From: Kluyvera sp047971185
GTDB lineage: Bacteria; Pseudomonadota; Gammaproteobacteria; Enterobacterales; Enterobacteriaceae
Direction: 5' to 3'
Assembly: GCF_047971185.1 (NCBI RefSeq)
Contig: NZ_JBKDZH010000035.1
Location: forward strand, 91,127-155,126
Length of the DNA: 64,000 bases
Shown: positions 25,069-33,353 of the stretch, one piece after another
Layout: every line of letters starts with the position of its first letter
Position numbering within the stretch: position 1 is the stretch's first letter
Position numbers and translations under genes: made by a program
The notes under the pieces: generated by a model
What the model saw: the letters and a program-made list of their open reading frames with translations, nothing else
Databases searched by the model: none
What the model was told of the DNA's origin: nothing

Positions 25069-26292
25069 ATGTTTAAGTCTTTTTTCCCTAAGCCGGGACC
25101 CTTTTTTCTCTCGGCGTTTATTTGGGCAATGGTCGCGGTTATTTTCTGGCAGGTGGGCGGCGGTAGCTGGCTGCTGCGTCTGACCGGCGCGAGCAACGAT
25201 GTGCCGATCAGCGCCGCGCGTTTCTGGTCGCTGAACTACCTGATGTTTTATGCCTACTATCTGGTGTGCGTCGGGCTGTTTGCCGGCTACTGGTTCATGC
25301 GCAGCCCGCACCGCTGGCAGTACTGGTCGATTCTCGGCACCGCGCTGATTATCTTCGTCACCTGGTTTATGGTGGAAGTGGGCGTCGCCATCAACGCCTG
25401 GTACGCGCCGTTCTATGACCTGATTCAGACCGCGCTGGCTTCACCAAATAAGGTGTCGATTAACCAGTTCTATCAGGAAATCGGCATTTTCCTCGGCATC
25501 GCGCTGATCGCCGTCGTTATTGGCGTGCTGAATAACTTCTTTGTCAGCCATTACGTTTTCCGCTGGCGTTCGGCGATGAACGACTATTACATGGTAAACT
25601 GGCAACGCTTGCGCCATATCGAAGGGGCGGCGCAGCGTGTGCAGGAAGATACCATGCGCTTTGCATCAACGCTGGAAGATATGGGCACCAGCTTTATTAA
25701 CGCCATCATGACCCTGATAGCCTTCCTGCCGGTGCTGGTGTCGCTTTCGGCGCACGTGCCGAATCTGCCGATTATCGGCCACGTGCCGTACGGTCTGGTG
25801 ATTGCCGCAATCGTCTGGTCGCTGATGGGCACCGGGCTGCTGGCGGTGGTTGGTATCAAACTGCCGGGGCTGAACTTTAAAAACCAGCGCGTTGAAGCCG
25901 CCTACCGTAAGGAGCTGGTCTACGGCGAAGATGACGCTACGCGCGCCACGCCGCCGACCGTCCGCGAGCTGTTCAGCGCGGTGCGCCGTAACTATTTCCG
26001 CCTCTATTTCCACTACATGTATTTCAACATCGCCCGTATTCTGTACCTGCAGGTGGACAACGTTTTCGGTTTGTTCCTGCTGTTTCCGTCGATCGTTGCC
26101 GGTACGATTACGCTCGGTCTGATGACGCAGATCACCAACGTTTTCGGTCAGGTTCGCGGGTCGTTCCAGTATCTGATCAGTTCCTGGACCACGCTGGTGG
26201 AGCTGATGTCTATCTACAAACGTCTGCGCAGCTTCGAGCGAGAGCTGGATAATAAAGATCTGCCGGATGAAATCATTCAGCCGCAAAGTTAA
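25069..26292 (+). CDS. sbmA: Peptide antibiotic transporter SbmA
   Basis: SbmA (407 residues; E. coli 406) is the inner-membrane proton-driven importer of microcin B17, bleomycin and proline-rich peptides. It resembles the membrane half of ABC transporters, has no ATPase domain, and shows about eight hydrophobic segments. Conserved stretches include FYDLIQTAL, FVSHYVFRWR, RVQEDTMRFA and VRGSFQYLI. AGGAGAG precedes the ATG. It forms an operon with yaiW, 31 bases downstream. Confidence 0.96.
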   Translation: MFKSFFPKPGPFFLSAFIWAMVAVIFWQVGGGSWLLRLTGASNDVPISAARFWSLNYLMFYAYYLVCVGLFAGYWFMRSPHRWQYWSILGTALIIFVTWFMVEVGVAINAWYAPFYDLIQTALASPNKVSINQFYQEIGIFLGIALIAVVIGVLNNFFVSHYVFRWRSAMNDYYMVNWQRLRHIEGAAQRVQEDTMRFASTLEDMGTSFINAIMTLIAFLPVLVSLSAHVPNLPIIGHVPYGLVIAAIVWSLMGTGLLAVVGIKLPGLNFKNQRVEAAYRKELVYGEDDATRATPPTVRELFSAVRRNYFRLYFHYMYFNIARILYLQVDNVFGLFLLFPSIVAGTITLGLMTQITNVFGQVRGSFQYLISSWTTLVELMSIYKRLRSFERELDNKDLPDEIIQPQS

Positions 26293-26323
26293 GAAAACCG
26301 TTTATTTTTGATAAGGATAGCCC

Positions 26324-27430
26324 ATGGCGATAGCCACAACGCGTTACCGTTCGTTTGCTCTGACCCTGCTGGCCGCCGCGCTGTTAAGCGCCTGTACCAG
26401 CCAGCAGGCGCCGACGCTGAAAGAGGGCGAAAAAGCGGTAGATGTGGCGACCGTTGTGCGGCAGAAAATGCCCGCCAGCGTGAAGGACCGAGACGCCTGG
26501 GCGCAGGCGCTGGCGAAAACCTTTGAGAGCCAGAAGCTGGCGCCGACGGAGGAAAATATCTGCTCGGTGCTGGCGGTGGCGCAGCAGGAATCGAACTATC
26601 AATCGGATCCGTCGGTACCTAACCTCAGCAAAATCGCCTGGCAGGAGATAGACCGCCGGGCCGAGAAGATGCATATCCCGGTCTTCCTGGTGCACACCGC
26701 GCTGAAAATCAACTCGCCCAACGGCAAAAGCTACAGCGAGCGGCTGGATAACGTGAAAACGGAAAAACAGCTGAGCGCCATTTTCGACGACTTTATCGAT
26801 ATGGTGCCGATGGGGCAGAAGCTGTTTGGCTCACTTAACCCAGTGCATACCGGCGGGCCGATGCAGGTCAGCATCGCCTTCGCCGAACAGCATCAGGATA
26901 ACTACCCGTGGAAAATGGACGGCACCGTACGCCAGGAGGTGTTTTCACTGCGCGGCGGCCTGTGGTTTGGTACCTATCATTTGTTGAACTATCCGGCGAA
27001 CTACACGGCGCCTCTCTACCGCTTTGCCGACTTTAACGCGGGCTGGTACGCCAGCCGCAACGCGGCTTTCCAGTATGCGGTCAGCAAGGCGACCGGCGTG
27101 AAGCTGGCGCTGGATGGCGACGTGATTCTGTACGGCAGCGATGAAGCGGGCAGCACCGAAAAAGCGGTCAGGAAGCTGGCGGATAAGCTGTCGCTAAGCG
27201 ACGCGGAAATTCACCGCCAGCTACAGAAAGGCGATAGCCAGGCGTTTGAAAACACCGCGCTGTACAAAGGGGTATATAAGATTGCCGAGCAGAAGGTGGG
27301 GAAACCGCTGGCTCGTGAGATGCTGCCGGGCATCCAGCTGGAAAGCCCGAAAATCACCCGTCAGTTAACTACCGCGTGGTTTGCGAAACGGGTTGATGAA
27401 CGTCGGGCTAAATGTATGGCGATCAACTAA
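26324..27430 (+). CDS. yaiW: Outer-membrane lipoprotein YaiW
   Basis: YaiW (368 residues; E. coli 364) is a surface lipoprotein that works with SbmA in uptake of proline-rich peptides. The lipobox is LLSAC near residue 25 after a hydrophobic signal. The body is the DUF1615 type, with VAQQESNYQ and GGPMQVSIAFAEQH that recall a lytic-transglycosylase fold. Its stop overlaps the convergent yaiY by four bases. Confidence 0.93.
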   Translation: MAIATTRYRSFALTLLAAALLSACTSQQAPTLKEGEKAVDVATVVRQKMPASVKDRDAWAQALAKTFESQKLAPTEENICSVLAVAQQESNYQSDPSVPNLSKIAWQEIDRRAEKMHIPVFLVHTALKINSPNGKSYSERLDNVKTEKQLSAIFDDFIDMVPMGQKLFGSLNPVHTGGPMQVSIAFAEQHQDNYPWKMDGTVRQEVFSLRGGLWFGTYHLLNYPANYTAPLYRFADFNAGWYASRNAAFQYAVSKATGVKLALDGDVILYGSDEAGSTEKAVRKLADKLSLSDAEIHRQLQKGDSQAFENTALYKGVYKIAEQKVGKPLAREMLPGIQLESPKITRQLTTAWFAKRVDERRAKCMAIN

Positions 27431-27729
27431 TCGTGATGGCGCAGGCGGTGCACCAGAGACACCACGCCGAGGATCGCGCAGCCTGCCAGGAACGGCACGA
27501 CGCCGAAGAGCGTGCCCACGCCGATGCCAATTTCCACCCGCGGGCGTCCGCTGTTCTGAATCTGCATCAGGTGCTCATAGATACCCGGTGCGTGCAGCAC
27601 CAGCGACAGCAGCTGCGCGCCGACGGAAAAGCACAGCAGAACAAACAGCGCGTACGCCAGGTTGCCGGAGGCGGAGGACGCCTTTTTTTTCCCACTGAAC
27701 ATGAGCTTTGACAACGTAAAATCTGTCAT
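27427..27729 (-). CDS. yaiY: Inner-membrane protein YaiY
   Basis: A 100-residue DUF2755 membrane protein of unknown function with two hydrophobic stretches (LAYALFVLLCFSVGAQLLSLVL and VGTLFGVVPFLAGCAILGVVSL). It is the conserved neighbour of yaiW and yaiZ. GGTCCC-rich leader; no regulator site was recognised. Confidence 0.85.
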   Translation of the reverse strand: MTDFTLSKLMFSGKKKASSASGNLAYALFVLLCFSVGAQLLSLVLHAPGIYEHLMQIQNSGRPRVEIGIGVGTLFGVVPFLAGCAILGVVSLVHRLRHHD

Positions 27730-27978
27730 TGGGACCCCCTGGGTAACGTGAAGACGGATGATTGCGTGATACTGCGGTGAGTGTGGCAGCAGATGGCGAT
27801 TGTCAATATCGGATTTATGGTAAATTTTGAGCCAGATTATTCCTGGTTTTGCGATCCGATTCTGCTATTTCCCACTTCTGCTTGACGTTAAATCCATTTA
27901 ACATTCGCTAACTGCCTTTCACACCACAGACGCTGTTGCGGGTTTATGGCATCCTGTTTTTTTTATGATGGAGCCGTT

Positions 27979-28173
27979 ATGAACCTGCCTGTAAAAATCC
28001 GCCGCGACTGGCACTACTACGCGTTTGCGATCGGTCTGATCTTTATTCTTAACGGCGTTGTCGGCCTGCTGGGATTCGAGGCAAAAGGCTGGCAAACCTA
28101 TGCCGTAGGGCTGGTAACCTGGCTGATTAGCTTCTGGCTGGCTGGGTTTATTATTCGTCGACGGGAAGAGTAG
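27979..28173 (+). CDS. yaiZ: Small inner-membrane protein YaiZ
   Basis: A 64-residue DUF2754 protein with two transmembrane segments (YYAFAIGLIFILNGVVGLL and YAVGLVTWLISFWLAGFII), nearly identical to E. coli YaiZ but with a shorter tail. The ATG at 27979 is preceded by GGAG; an open frame from 27946 adds an improbable leader. Function unknown. Confidence 0.85.
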   Translation: MNLPVKIRRDWHYYAFAIGLIFILNGVVGLLGFEAKGWQTYAVGLVTWLISFWLAGFIIRRREE

Positions 28174-28190
28174 GCGCTGAAGAGGTTTCA

Positions 28191-28210
28191 GGGGCGCATT
28201 GCCGCGCCCC
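28191..28210. terminator. Bidirectional terminator between yaiZ and ddlA
   Basis: GGGGCGC-attgcc-GCGCCCC lies between the convergent yaiZ and ddlA genes. Confidence 0.6.
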
Positions 28211-28222
28211 CGGAAGGTGGTT

Positions 28223-29323
28223 TTAGTCGTTCATCGACGTTTTCAGCGCCTTATCGGCCTGATGGCGCTCCAGCGCCAGCTCAATCAGACGGGTAATCAG
28301 CGAAGTGTAGTCCAGCCCGCTGGCCTGCCACAGTTTCGGGTACATGCTGATATTGGTAAAGCCGGGCAGGGTGTTGATTTCGTTAATCACCACCGCGTTA
28401 TCGGCGGTCAGGAACACGTCGACGCGCGCCATGCCGCTACAGCCCAGCGTCTGATAAGCTTCAATCGCCACACCGCGGATTTTGTCGTTCACTTCCGCGG
28501 AGATCGCCGCAGGAACCACCACTTTCGCGCCGTTATCATCAATGTACTTGGTGTCGTAAGCGTAGAAATCGCTGTTCAGCACGATCTCGCCGCAGGTGCT
28601 GGCCTGCGGATCGTCATTGCCCAGCACCGCACATTCAATTTCGCGGCCTTTAATGCCCTGTTCTACCACCACTTTATGGTCGAATTCGAACGCCAGCGCC
28701 ACGGCGCTGGCATACTGCTCGGCATTATTGACTTTGCTGACGCCCACCGAAGAGCCCTGGTTTGCAGGCTTAACGAACAGCGGCAGGCCCAGCTTTGTTT
28801 TGATCTCATCGAAAGTGAAGCTGTCGCGGTTGCGGCGCGTCAGGGTAACGAACGGCGCAATGGAGAGCCCGGCGTCGCGCAGCAGGCGCTTGGTGACGTC
28901 TTTATCCATGCAGGCGGCAGAGCCTAGCACGTCGGAGCCGACGAACGGCAGGTTGGCCATGCGCAGCATTCCCTGCAGGGAGCCATCTTCCCCCAGCGTA
29001 CCGTGCACGATCGGGAAAATCACGTCGATGGCGTCCAGCGGCTGGCCGCTTTCGGCGTCGATCATCTGCTGGTGCTCGCGGCCTGGAATATGGGCCAGCG
29101 TGGTGGCAGAAGGGCGCAGCGCGATACGTGCGGGGTCCTGGGGGTTGAGCAGATAGTTTTGCGCATCGCTGATGTGCCACTGTCCCTGCTTATCAATACC
29201 TAACAGCACGACGTCAAAACGCGTTTTATCAATCGCTTCTACGATATTCTTCGCGGACTGTAGGGAGACCTCGTGCTCCGCCGATTTGCCGCCAAAAACA
29301 ATCCCAACCCGCAACTTTGCCAT
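28223..29323 (-). CDS. ddlA: D-alanine--D-alanine ligase A
   Basis: DdlA (366 residues) makes the D-Ala-D-Ala dipeptide for peptidoglycan. ATP-grasp features seen are GGKSAEHEVSLQS at the N-terminus, FPIVHGTLGEDGSLQG, KPANQGSSVGVSKV, and the metal-binding NEINTLPGFT. It is monocistronic, with a 276-base gap to the divergent MFS gene. Confidence 0.97.
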   Translation of the reverse strand: MAKLRVGIVFGGKSAEHEVSLQSAKNIVEAIDKTRFDVVLLGIDKQGQWHISDAQNYLLNPQDPARIALRPSATTLAHIPGREHQQMIDAESGQPLDAIDVIFPIVHGTLGEDGSLQGMLRMANLPFVGSDVLGSAACMDKDVTKRLLRDAGLSIAPFVTLTRRNRDSFTFDEIKTKLGLPLFVKPANQGSSVGVSKVNNAEQYASAVALAFEFDHKVVVEQGIKGREIECAVLGNDDPQASTCGEIVLNSDFYAYDTKYIDDNGAKVVVPAAISAEVNDKIRGVAIEAYQTLGCSGMARVDVFLTADNAVVINEINTLPGFTNISMYPKLWQASGLDYTSLITRLIELALERHQADKALKTSMND

Positions 29324-29459
29324 TCTCTATTTCCATCCATTCCAAACGCAAAGCACATAACATACCACGGGCGTTGCGGGCTATCTGCCTTTTCCATATC
29401 GTTCCGCGCAAATCATCTACAGGCACTAAGCATAAGTCACTAACGGCTAGCGATTTTAT

Positions 29460-29475
29460 CGTGATATATGTCACA
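29460..29475. promoter_or_regulatory. CRP-like site in the ddlA-MFS gap
   Basis: CGTGAtatatgTCACA matches the CRP consensus TGTGA-N6-TCACA at nine of ten positions. The rest of the 276-base divergent gap (29324-29599) shows no gene. Confidence 0.4.
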
Positions 29476-29599
29476 CAAATCGGCTATTTGGCTGATAAAA
29501 TCCTGAAATAATCGATTAAGCATCTCTGACAATACGGCGAGAAGGGCAACTTGCTAACCTGATCGCCTGTTCTCGTCAATTGAAGTCAAACGCGTCGTT

Positions 29600-30799
29600 A
29601 TGGAATCCTGGAAGGTTAACCTTATTTCCGTCTGGTTCGGCTGTTTTTTCACCGGGCTGGCGATTAGCCAAATTTTGCCTTTTTTACCGCTTTACGTGGC
29701 GCAGTTGGGGGTGACCTCGCACGAGTCGCTGTCCATGTGGTCGGGCTTAACCTTCAGCGTCACCTTCCTGGTGTCGGCCATCGTCTCGCCAATGTGGGGC
29801 AGCCTCGCCGACCGTAAAGGCCGCAAGCTGATGCTGCTGCGCGCGTCGCTCGGGATGGCGGTGGCAATTCTGCTCCAGGCTTTCGCCACCAACGTCTGGC
29901 AGCTCTTTTTCCTGCGCGCCATTATGGGCTTAACGTCCGGCTATATTCCCAACGCGATGGCGCTGGTGGCCTCACAGGTGCCGCGCGAGCGCAGCGGCTG
30001 GGCGCTCAGCACTCTCTCCACGGCGCAGATCACCGGCGTGATCGGCGGACCGCTGCTCGGCGGTTTCCTCGCCGACCACGTGGGCCTGCGGATGGTGTTC
30101 TTTATCACCGCGTTCCTGCTGATGGTGAGCTTCCTGGTGACGTTGTTTCTGATTAAAGAGGGCGCGCGTCCGGTGCTGGAAAAGGGCGAGAAGCTGAGCG
30201 GCAAGGCGGTGTTTGCTTCGCTGCCGTATCCGGGGCTGGTGATTAGCCTGTTTGTCACCACCATGGTCATTCAGCTGTGCAACGGCTCGATTAGCCCGAT
30301 TCTGGCGCTGTTTATCAAGTCCATGTCACCCGACAGCACCAACATCGCCTTTTTAAGCGGCATGATTGCCGCGGTGCCCGGCGTCTCGGCGCTGATTTCC
30401 GCGCCACGGCTGGGTAAATTGGGCGACCGTATCGGCACTGCGCGTATTTTACTGGGCACGCTGATCTTTGCGGTGGTGCTGTTTTTGGCCATGTCGTTTG
30501 TGACCACGCCGCTCCAGCTTGGCATTCTGCGTTTTATTCTCGGTTTTGCCGACGGCGCGATGCTGCCGGCGGTGCAAACGCTGCTGCTCAAATATATTAG
30601 CGAGCGCGTCACCGGGCGTATATTTGGCTATAACCAATCGTTTATGTATCTGGGTAACGTGGCCGGGCCGCTGATTGGCGCATCCATATCGGCAATGGCC
30701 GGGTTCCGCTGGGTATTTATTGCCACGGCGGTGATTGTGCTGATTAACCTATGGCAACTGGCGGTTATGCTACGCCGCACTCAGCCGGTTCGACAGTAA
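29600..30799 (+). CDS. MFS multidrug efflux transporter, MdtG-like
   Basis: A 399-residue 12-helix major facilitator related to MdtG (DHA1 drug:H+ antiporters). The loop 2-3 motif is GSLADRKGRKLMLLR, the motif C region is VIGGPLLGGFLAD, and SAPRLGKLGDRIG is the central-loop repeat. Compared with E. coli MdtG from memory it is clearly homologous but not orthologue-like, and E. coli has no gene here between ddlA and iraP. The drug range is unknown. A strong hairpin follows. Confidence 0.8.
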   Translation: MESWKVNLISVWFGCFFTGLAISQILPFLPLYVAQLGVTSHESLSMWSGLTFSVTFLVSAIVSPMWGSLADRKGRKLMLLRASLGMAVAILLQAFATNVWQLFFLRAIMGLTSGYIPNAMALVASQVPRERSGWALSTLSTAQITGVIGGPLLGGFLADHVGLRMVFFITAFLLMVSFLVTLFLIKEGARPVLEKGEKLSGKAVFASLPYPGLVISLFVTTMVIQLCNGSISPILALFIKSMSPDSTNIAFLSGMIAAVPGVSALISAPRLGKLGDRIGTARILLGTLIFAVVLFLAMSFVTTPLQLGILRFILGFADGAMLPAVQTLLLKYISERVTGRIFGYNQSFMYLGNVAGPLIGASISAMAGFRWVFIATAVIVLINLWQLAVMLRRTQPVRQ

Positions 30800-30809
30800 T
30801 ATCACGTTA

Positions 30810-30844
30810 ACGAGGGAATTAATGGCATAACGTTATTCCCTCGT
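30810..30844 (+). terminator. Terminator after the MFS gene
   Basis: ACGAGGGAAT / ATTCCCTCGT, a perfect 10-base stem with a 15-base loop, follows the MFS stop and is trailed by T-rich sequence. Confidence 0.6.
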
Positions 30845-31018
30845 GTTACTCCTTTCTTATTCAACTTTGTGCCATGACTTTGCATTATTATGCTATCAAA
30901 ACGTTTCGCTGACGGAAAAAGAAAACAATGCCCTGATATTCATGAGGATTATATTTTTGCGAGTGACTCTTGCAGAATTGTCTGGATATTGTAATCCTAT
31001 TCCTGCTTGCCAAAGGGG

Positions 31019-31053
31019 AATAGACCGTCTGTTTTCACGGTCTATTTATTTTT
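31019..31053 (+). terminator. Terminator-like hairpin in the iraP leader
   Basis: AATAGACCGT-ctgttttc-ACGGTCTATT followed by TATTTTT forms a textbook intrinsic terminator, yet it ends only 46 bases before the iraP ATG on the same strand. A second hairpin, CAGGAC-tggt-GTCCTG, follows at 31055-31070. The 300-base gap 30800-31099 otherwise shows no convincing gene. Either a small RNA ends here or iraP has a transcription-attenuation leader. Confidence 0.6.
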
Positions 31054-31099
31054 ACAGGACTGGTGTCCTGCCCATCGCTGTCTACAAGGATAACGCGCG

Positions 31100-31360
31100 A
31101 TGAAAAATTTCATTGCTGAATTGCTGGTAAAACTGGCCGAAAAGGAAGATGAAGCAAACGCCCTGCGTATACAGGTTGATGCGCTTGAGGTGGTGGTGAC
31201 CACGCTGCTACAGCATTTGAAGCAAGAGCCACGGGCTCAGCTGGAAAATGATATTGCGGCAACGCTGAATAAACTCACGCCGCCAGAAGATGCCGCCGAT
31301 CATAATCACGAATTATTATATAACCATGTCAAACGGTTATTTCTGACCCCCGAAAATTAG
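31100..31360 (+). CDS. iraP: Anti-adaptor IraP (RpoS stabiliser)
   Basis: IraP (86 residues, the E. coli length) binds RssB and so blocks ClpXP degradation of sigma-S during phosphate starvation. The N-terminal coiled coil MKNFIAELLVKLAEKEDEAN matches; the middle is strongly diverged, and the end LLYNHVKRL aligns with LLRDYVKKL. The gene sits directly before phoA, as in E. coli. The leader contains a terminator-like hairpin. Confidence 0.85.
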   Translation: MKNFIAELLVKLAEKEDEANALRIQVDALEVVVTTLLQHLKQEPRAQLENDIAATLNKLTPPEDAADHNHELLYNHVKRLFLTPEN

Positions 31361-31381
31361 TAGGTCTCTGCTTATTTAGCG

Positions 31382-31399
31382 CTGTCATTAAACTGTCAC
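31382..31399 (+). promoter_or_regulatory. Pho box of phoA
   Basis: CTGTCATTAAACTGTCAC contains two PhoB half-sites in direct repeat. A -10 element TACAGT (31410-31415) follows at the same distance as in E. coli phoA, which lacks a normal -35. Confidence 0.9.
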
Positions 31400-31459
31400 G
31401 CTCTTTTCTTACAGTCTCCGTGTTTTCTTTTTTAAGTATTTGTACATGGAGAAACTAAC

Positions 31460-32863
31460 GTGAAATACAGTGCTATCGTTGCTGCTTTATTACCTCTTCT
31501 CGGTCTGCCAGCCGCTCACGCGGAGACCGCCGTTCTCGATAACCGTGCCGCGCAAGGGGATATCACCCAGCCGGGCGGTGCACGCCGTTTATCTGCCGAT
31601 CAGACCGAGGCAATTCGCGCCTCCCTCAATAATAAACAGGCCAAAAACGTGATTTTGCTGATTGGCGATGGAATGGGCGATTCTGAAATTACCGCCGCCC
31701 GCAACTACGCTGAAGGCGCGGGCGGCTATTTTAAAGGTATCGACGCGCTGCCGCTGACCGGCCAGTACACCCACTATGCGCTGAACAAAAAGACCGGCAA
31801 ACCGGACTACGTGACCGATTCCGCCGCATCGGCCACCGCCTGGAGCACCGGCGTGAAGACCTATAACGGCGCGCTGGGCGTTGATATTCATGAAAAAGAT
31901 CACCAGACCATTCTGGAGCTGGCGAAGGCCGCAGGGCTGGCAACCGGGAACGTTTCAACCGCCGAACTGCAGGACGCGACGCCCGCGGCCCTGATTTCGC
32001 ATGTCACCTCGCGTAAATGCTACGGCCCGAGCGTCACCAGCGAAAAATGCCCGACCAACGCGCTGGAAAAAGGCGGCAAAGGCTCGATTACCGAACAGCT
32101 GCTGAACGCCCGCCCGGACGTGACGCTGGGCGGCGGCGCGAAAACCTTCGCGGAAACCGCCACCGCCGGCGAGTGGCAGGGCAAAACCCTGCGCGAACAG
32201 GCGCAGGCGCGCGGCTACCAGCTAGTGGATAACGCCACCACGCTGGCAGCTATCACCGAGGCCAATCAGGACAAACCGCTGCTGGGGCTGTTCTCTGACG
32301 GCAATATGCCGGTGCGCTGGGAAGGGCCAAAGGCCTCTTATCACGGCAACCTCGACAAACCGGTGGTGACCTGCGCGCCGAATCCGAAGCGTGACGCCAG
32401 CGTGCCGACCCTGGCGCAGATGACCGACAAAGCCATCTCGCTGCTGAGCACCAGTGAAAAAGGGTTCTTCCTGCAGGTTGAAGGCGCGTCCATCGATAAA
32501 CAGGATCACGCGGCCAACCCGTGCGGCCAGATCGGCGAAACGGTCGATCTCGACGAAGCGGTGCAGAAAGCGCTGGAATTTGCGAAAAAAGACGGCAATA
32601 CGCTGGTGATTGTCACCGCCGACCACGCGCACTCCAGCCAGATTATTCCGCCGGAAACCAAAGCGCCGGGCCTGACTCAGGCGCTGAACACCAAAGACGG
32701 TTCCGTGATGGTGATGAGCTACGGCAACTCGGAAGAAGAGTCGATGGAGCATACCGGCACCCAGCTGCGCATTGCGGCCTACGGCCCGCATGCCGCTAAC
32801 GTGGTGGGCCTGACCGATCAGACCGATCTCTACTACACCATGAAAGCCGCCCTGGGGCTGTAA
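31460..32863 (+). CDS. phoA: Alkaline phosphatase PhoA
   Basis: PhoA (467 residues) is the periplasmic phosphomonoesterase of the Pho regulon. There is a signal peptide ending AAHA (about residue 21), the catalytic serine in VTDSAASATAW (S121), the metal site GDGMGDSE (D70), and DHAHSSQ near the C-terminus. Cysteines for the two disulfides are present. The Pho box and -10 lie directly upstream, and psiF follows 99 bases downstream as a second Pho gene. Confidence 0.97.
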   Translation: MKYSAIVAALLPLLGLPAAHAETAVLDNRAAQGDITQPGGARRLSADQTEAIRASLNNKQAKNVILLIGDGMGDSEITAARNYAEGAGGYFKGIDALPLTGQYTHYALNKKTGKPDYVTDSAASATAWSTGVKTYNGALGVDIHEKDHQTILELAKAAGLATGNVSTAELQDATPAALISHVTSRKCYGPSVTSEKCPTNALEKGGKGSITEQLLNARPDVTLGGGAKTFAETATAGEWQGKTLREQAQARGYQLVDNATTLAAITEANQDKPLLGLFSDGNMPVRWEGPKASYHGNLDKPVVTCAPNPKRDASVPTLAQMTDKAISLLSTSEKGFFLQVEGASIDKQDHAANPCGQIGETVDLDEAVQKALEFAKKDGNTLVIVTADHAHSSQIIPPETKAPGLTQALNTKDGSVMVMSYGNSEEESMEHTGTQLRIAAYGPHAANVVGLTDQTDLYYTMKAALGL

Positions 32864-32962
32864 CGCCCCGGCCGGACCGGCGGCAAATTATCGGCTGCCG
32901 GTCTGGTAAAATTCCTGTCAGCGACCAGACTTACAGAGTTCTACTCACAAAAGGATGGTGTA

Positions 32963-33298
32963 ATGAAAATAACATTACTGGTTACCCTACTGTGTGGTCT
33001 GTTTGCGGCCAGCGCCGTTTCTGCGGCCACCACCGCCGCCGCGCCGGAGAAGACCCTGACGCCGCAGCAGCAGCGAATGAGCAGCTGTAATCAACAGGCT
33101 ACCGCCAAAACCCTGAAGGGCGATGAGCGCAAAACCTATATGAGCAGCTGTCTGAAAGGGGAAGGGGCGGCCGCTGATGGCAAAGCGTTAACGCCGCAGC
33201 AGCAGAAAATGAAGGACTGTAACGCGCAGGCGGCTCAGAAGACCCTGAAGGGCGACGAGCGGAAAACCTTTATGAGTACCTGTCTGAAGAAAAAATAG
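32963..33298 (+). CDS. psiF: Phosphate starvation-inducible protein PsiF
   Basis: A 111-residue secreted protein with a signal peptide (MKITLLVTLLCGLFAASAVSAA) followed by two tandem PsiF repeats of about 35 residues, each LTPQQQ-M-C-Q-LKGDERKT-MS-CLK. Function is unknown. It follows phoA and is expected to be read with it. A GC-rich hairpin GACCGGC..GCCGGTC in the gap may thin out transcription. Confidence 0.92.
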   Translation: MKITLLVTLLCGLFAASAVSAATTAAAPEKTLTPQQQRMSSCNQQATAKTLKGDERKTYMSSCLKGEGAAADGKALTPQQQKMKDCNAQAAQKTLKGDERKTFMSTCLKKK

Positions 33299-33321
33299 GT
33301 TCACCGTTTATGGCAAGCTTG

Positions 33322-33347
33322 CTGGCCCGGCACTGTTAGCCGGGCCA
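33322..33347. terminator. Bidirectional terminator between psiF and proC
   Basis: CTGGCCCGGC-actgtta-GCCGGGCCAG followed by TTT lies between the convergent genes. Confidence 0.8.
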
Positions 33348-33353
33348 GTTTCA

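Noticed and set aside
30843..31103. An 86-codon frame ahead of iraP containing LTEKENNALIF, which recalls a LuxR helix
   Set aside because: The match stops after a few residues, there is no ribosome site, and the frame runs through two hairpins and into iraP. Treated as non-coding leader.
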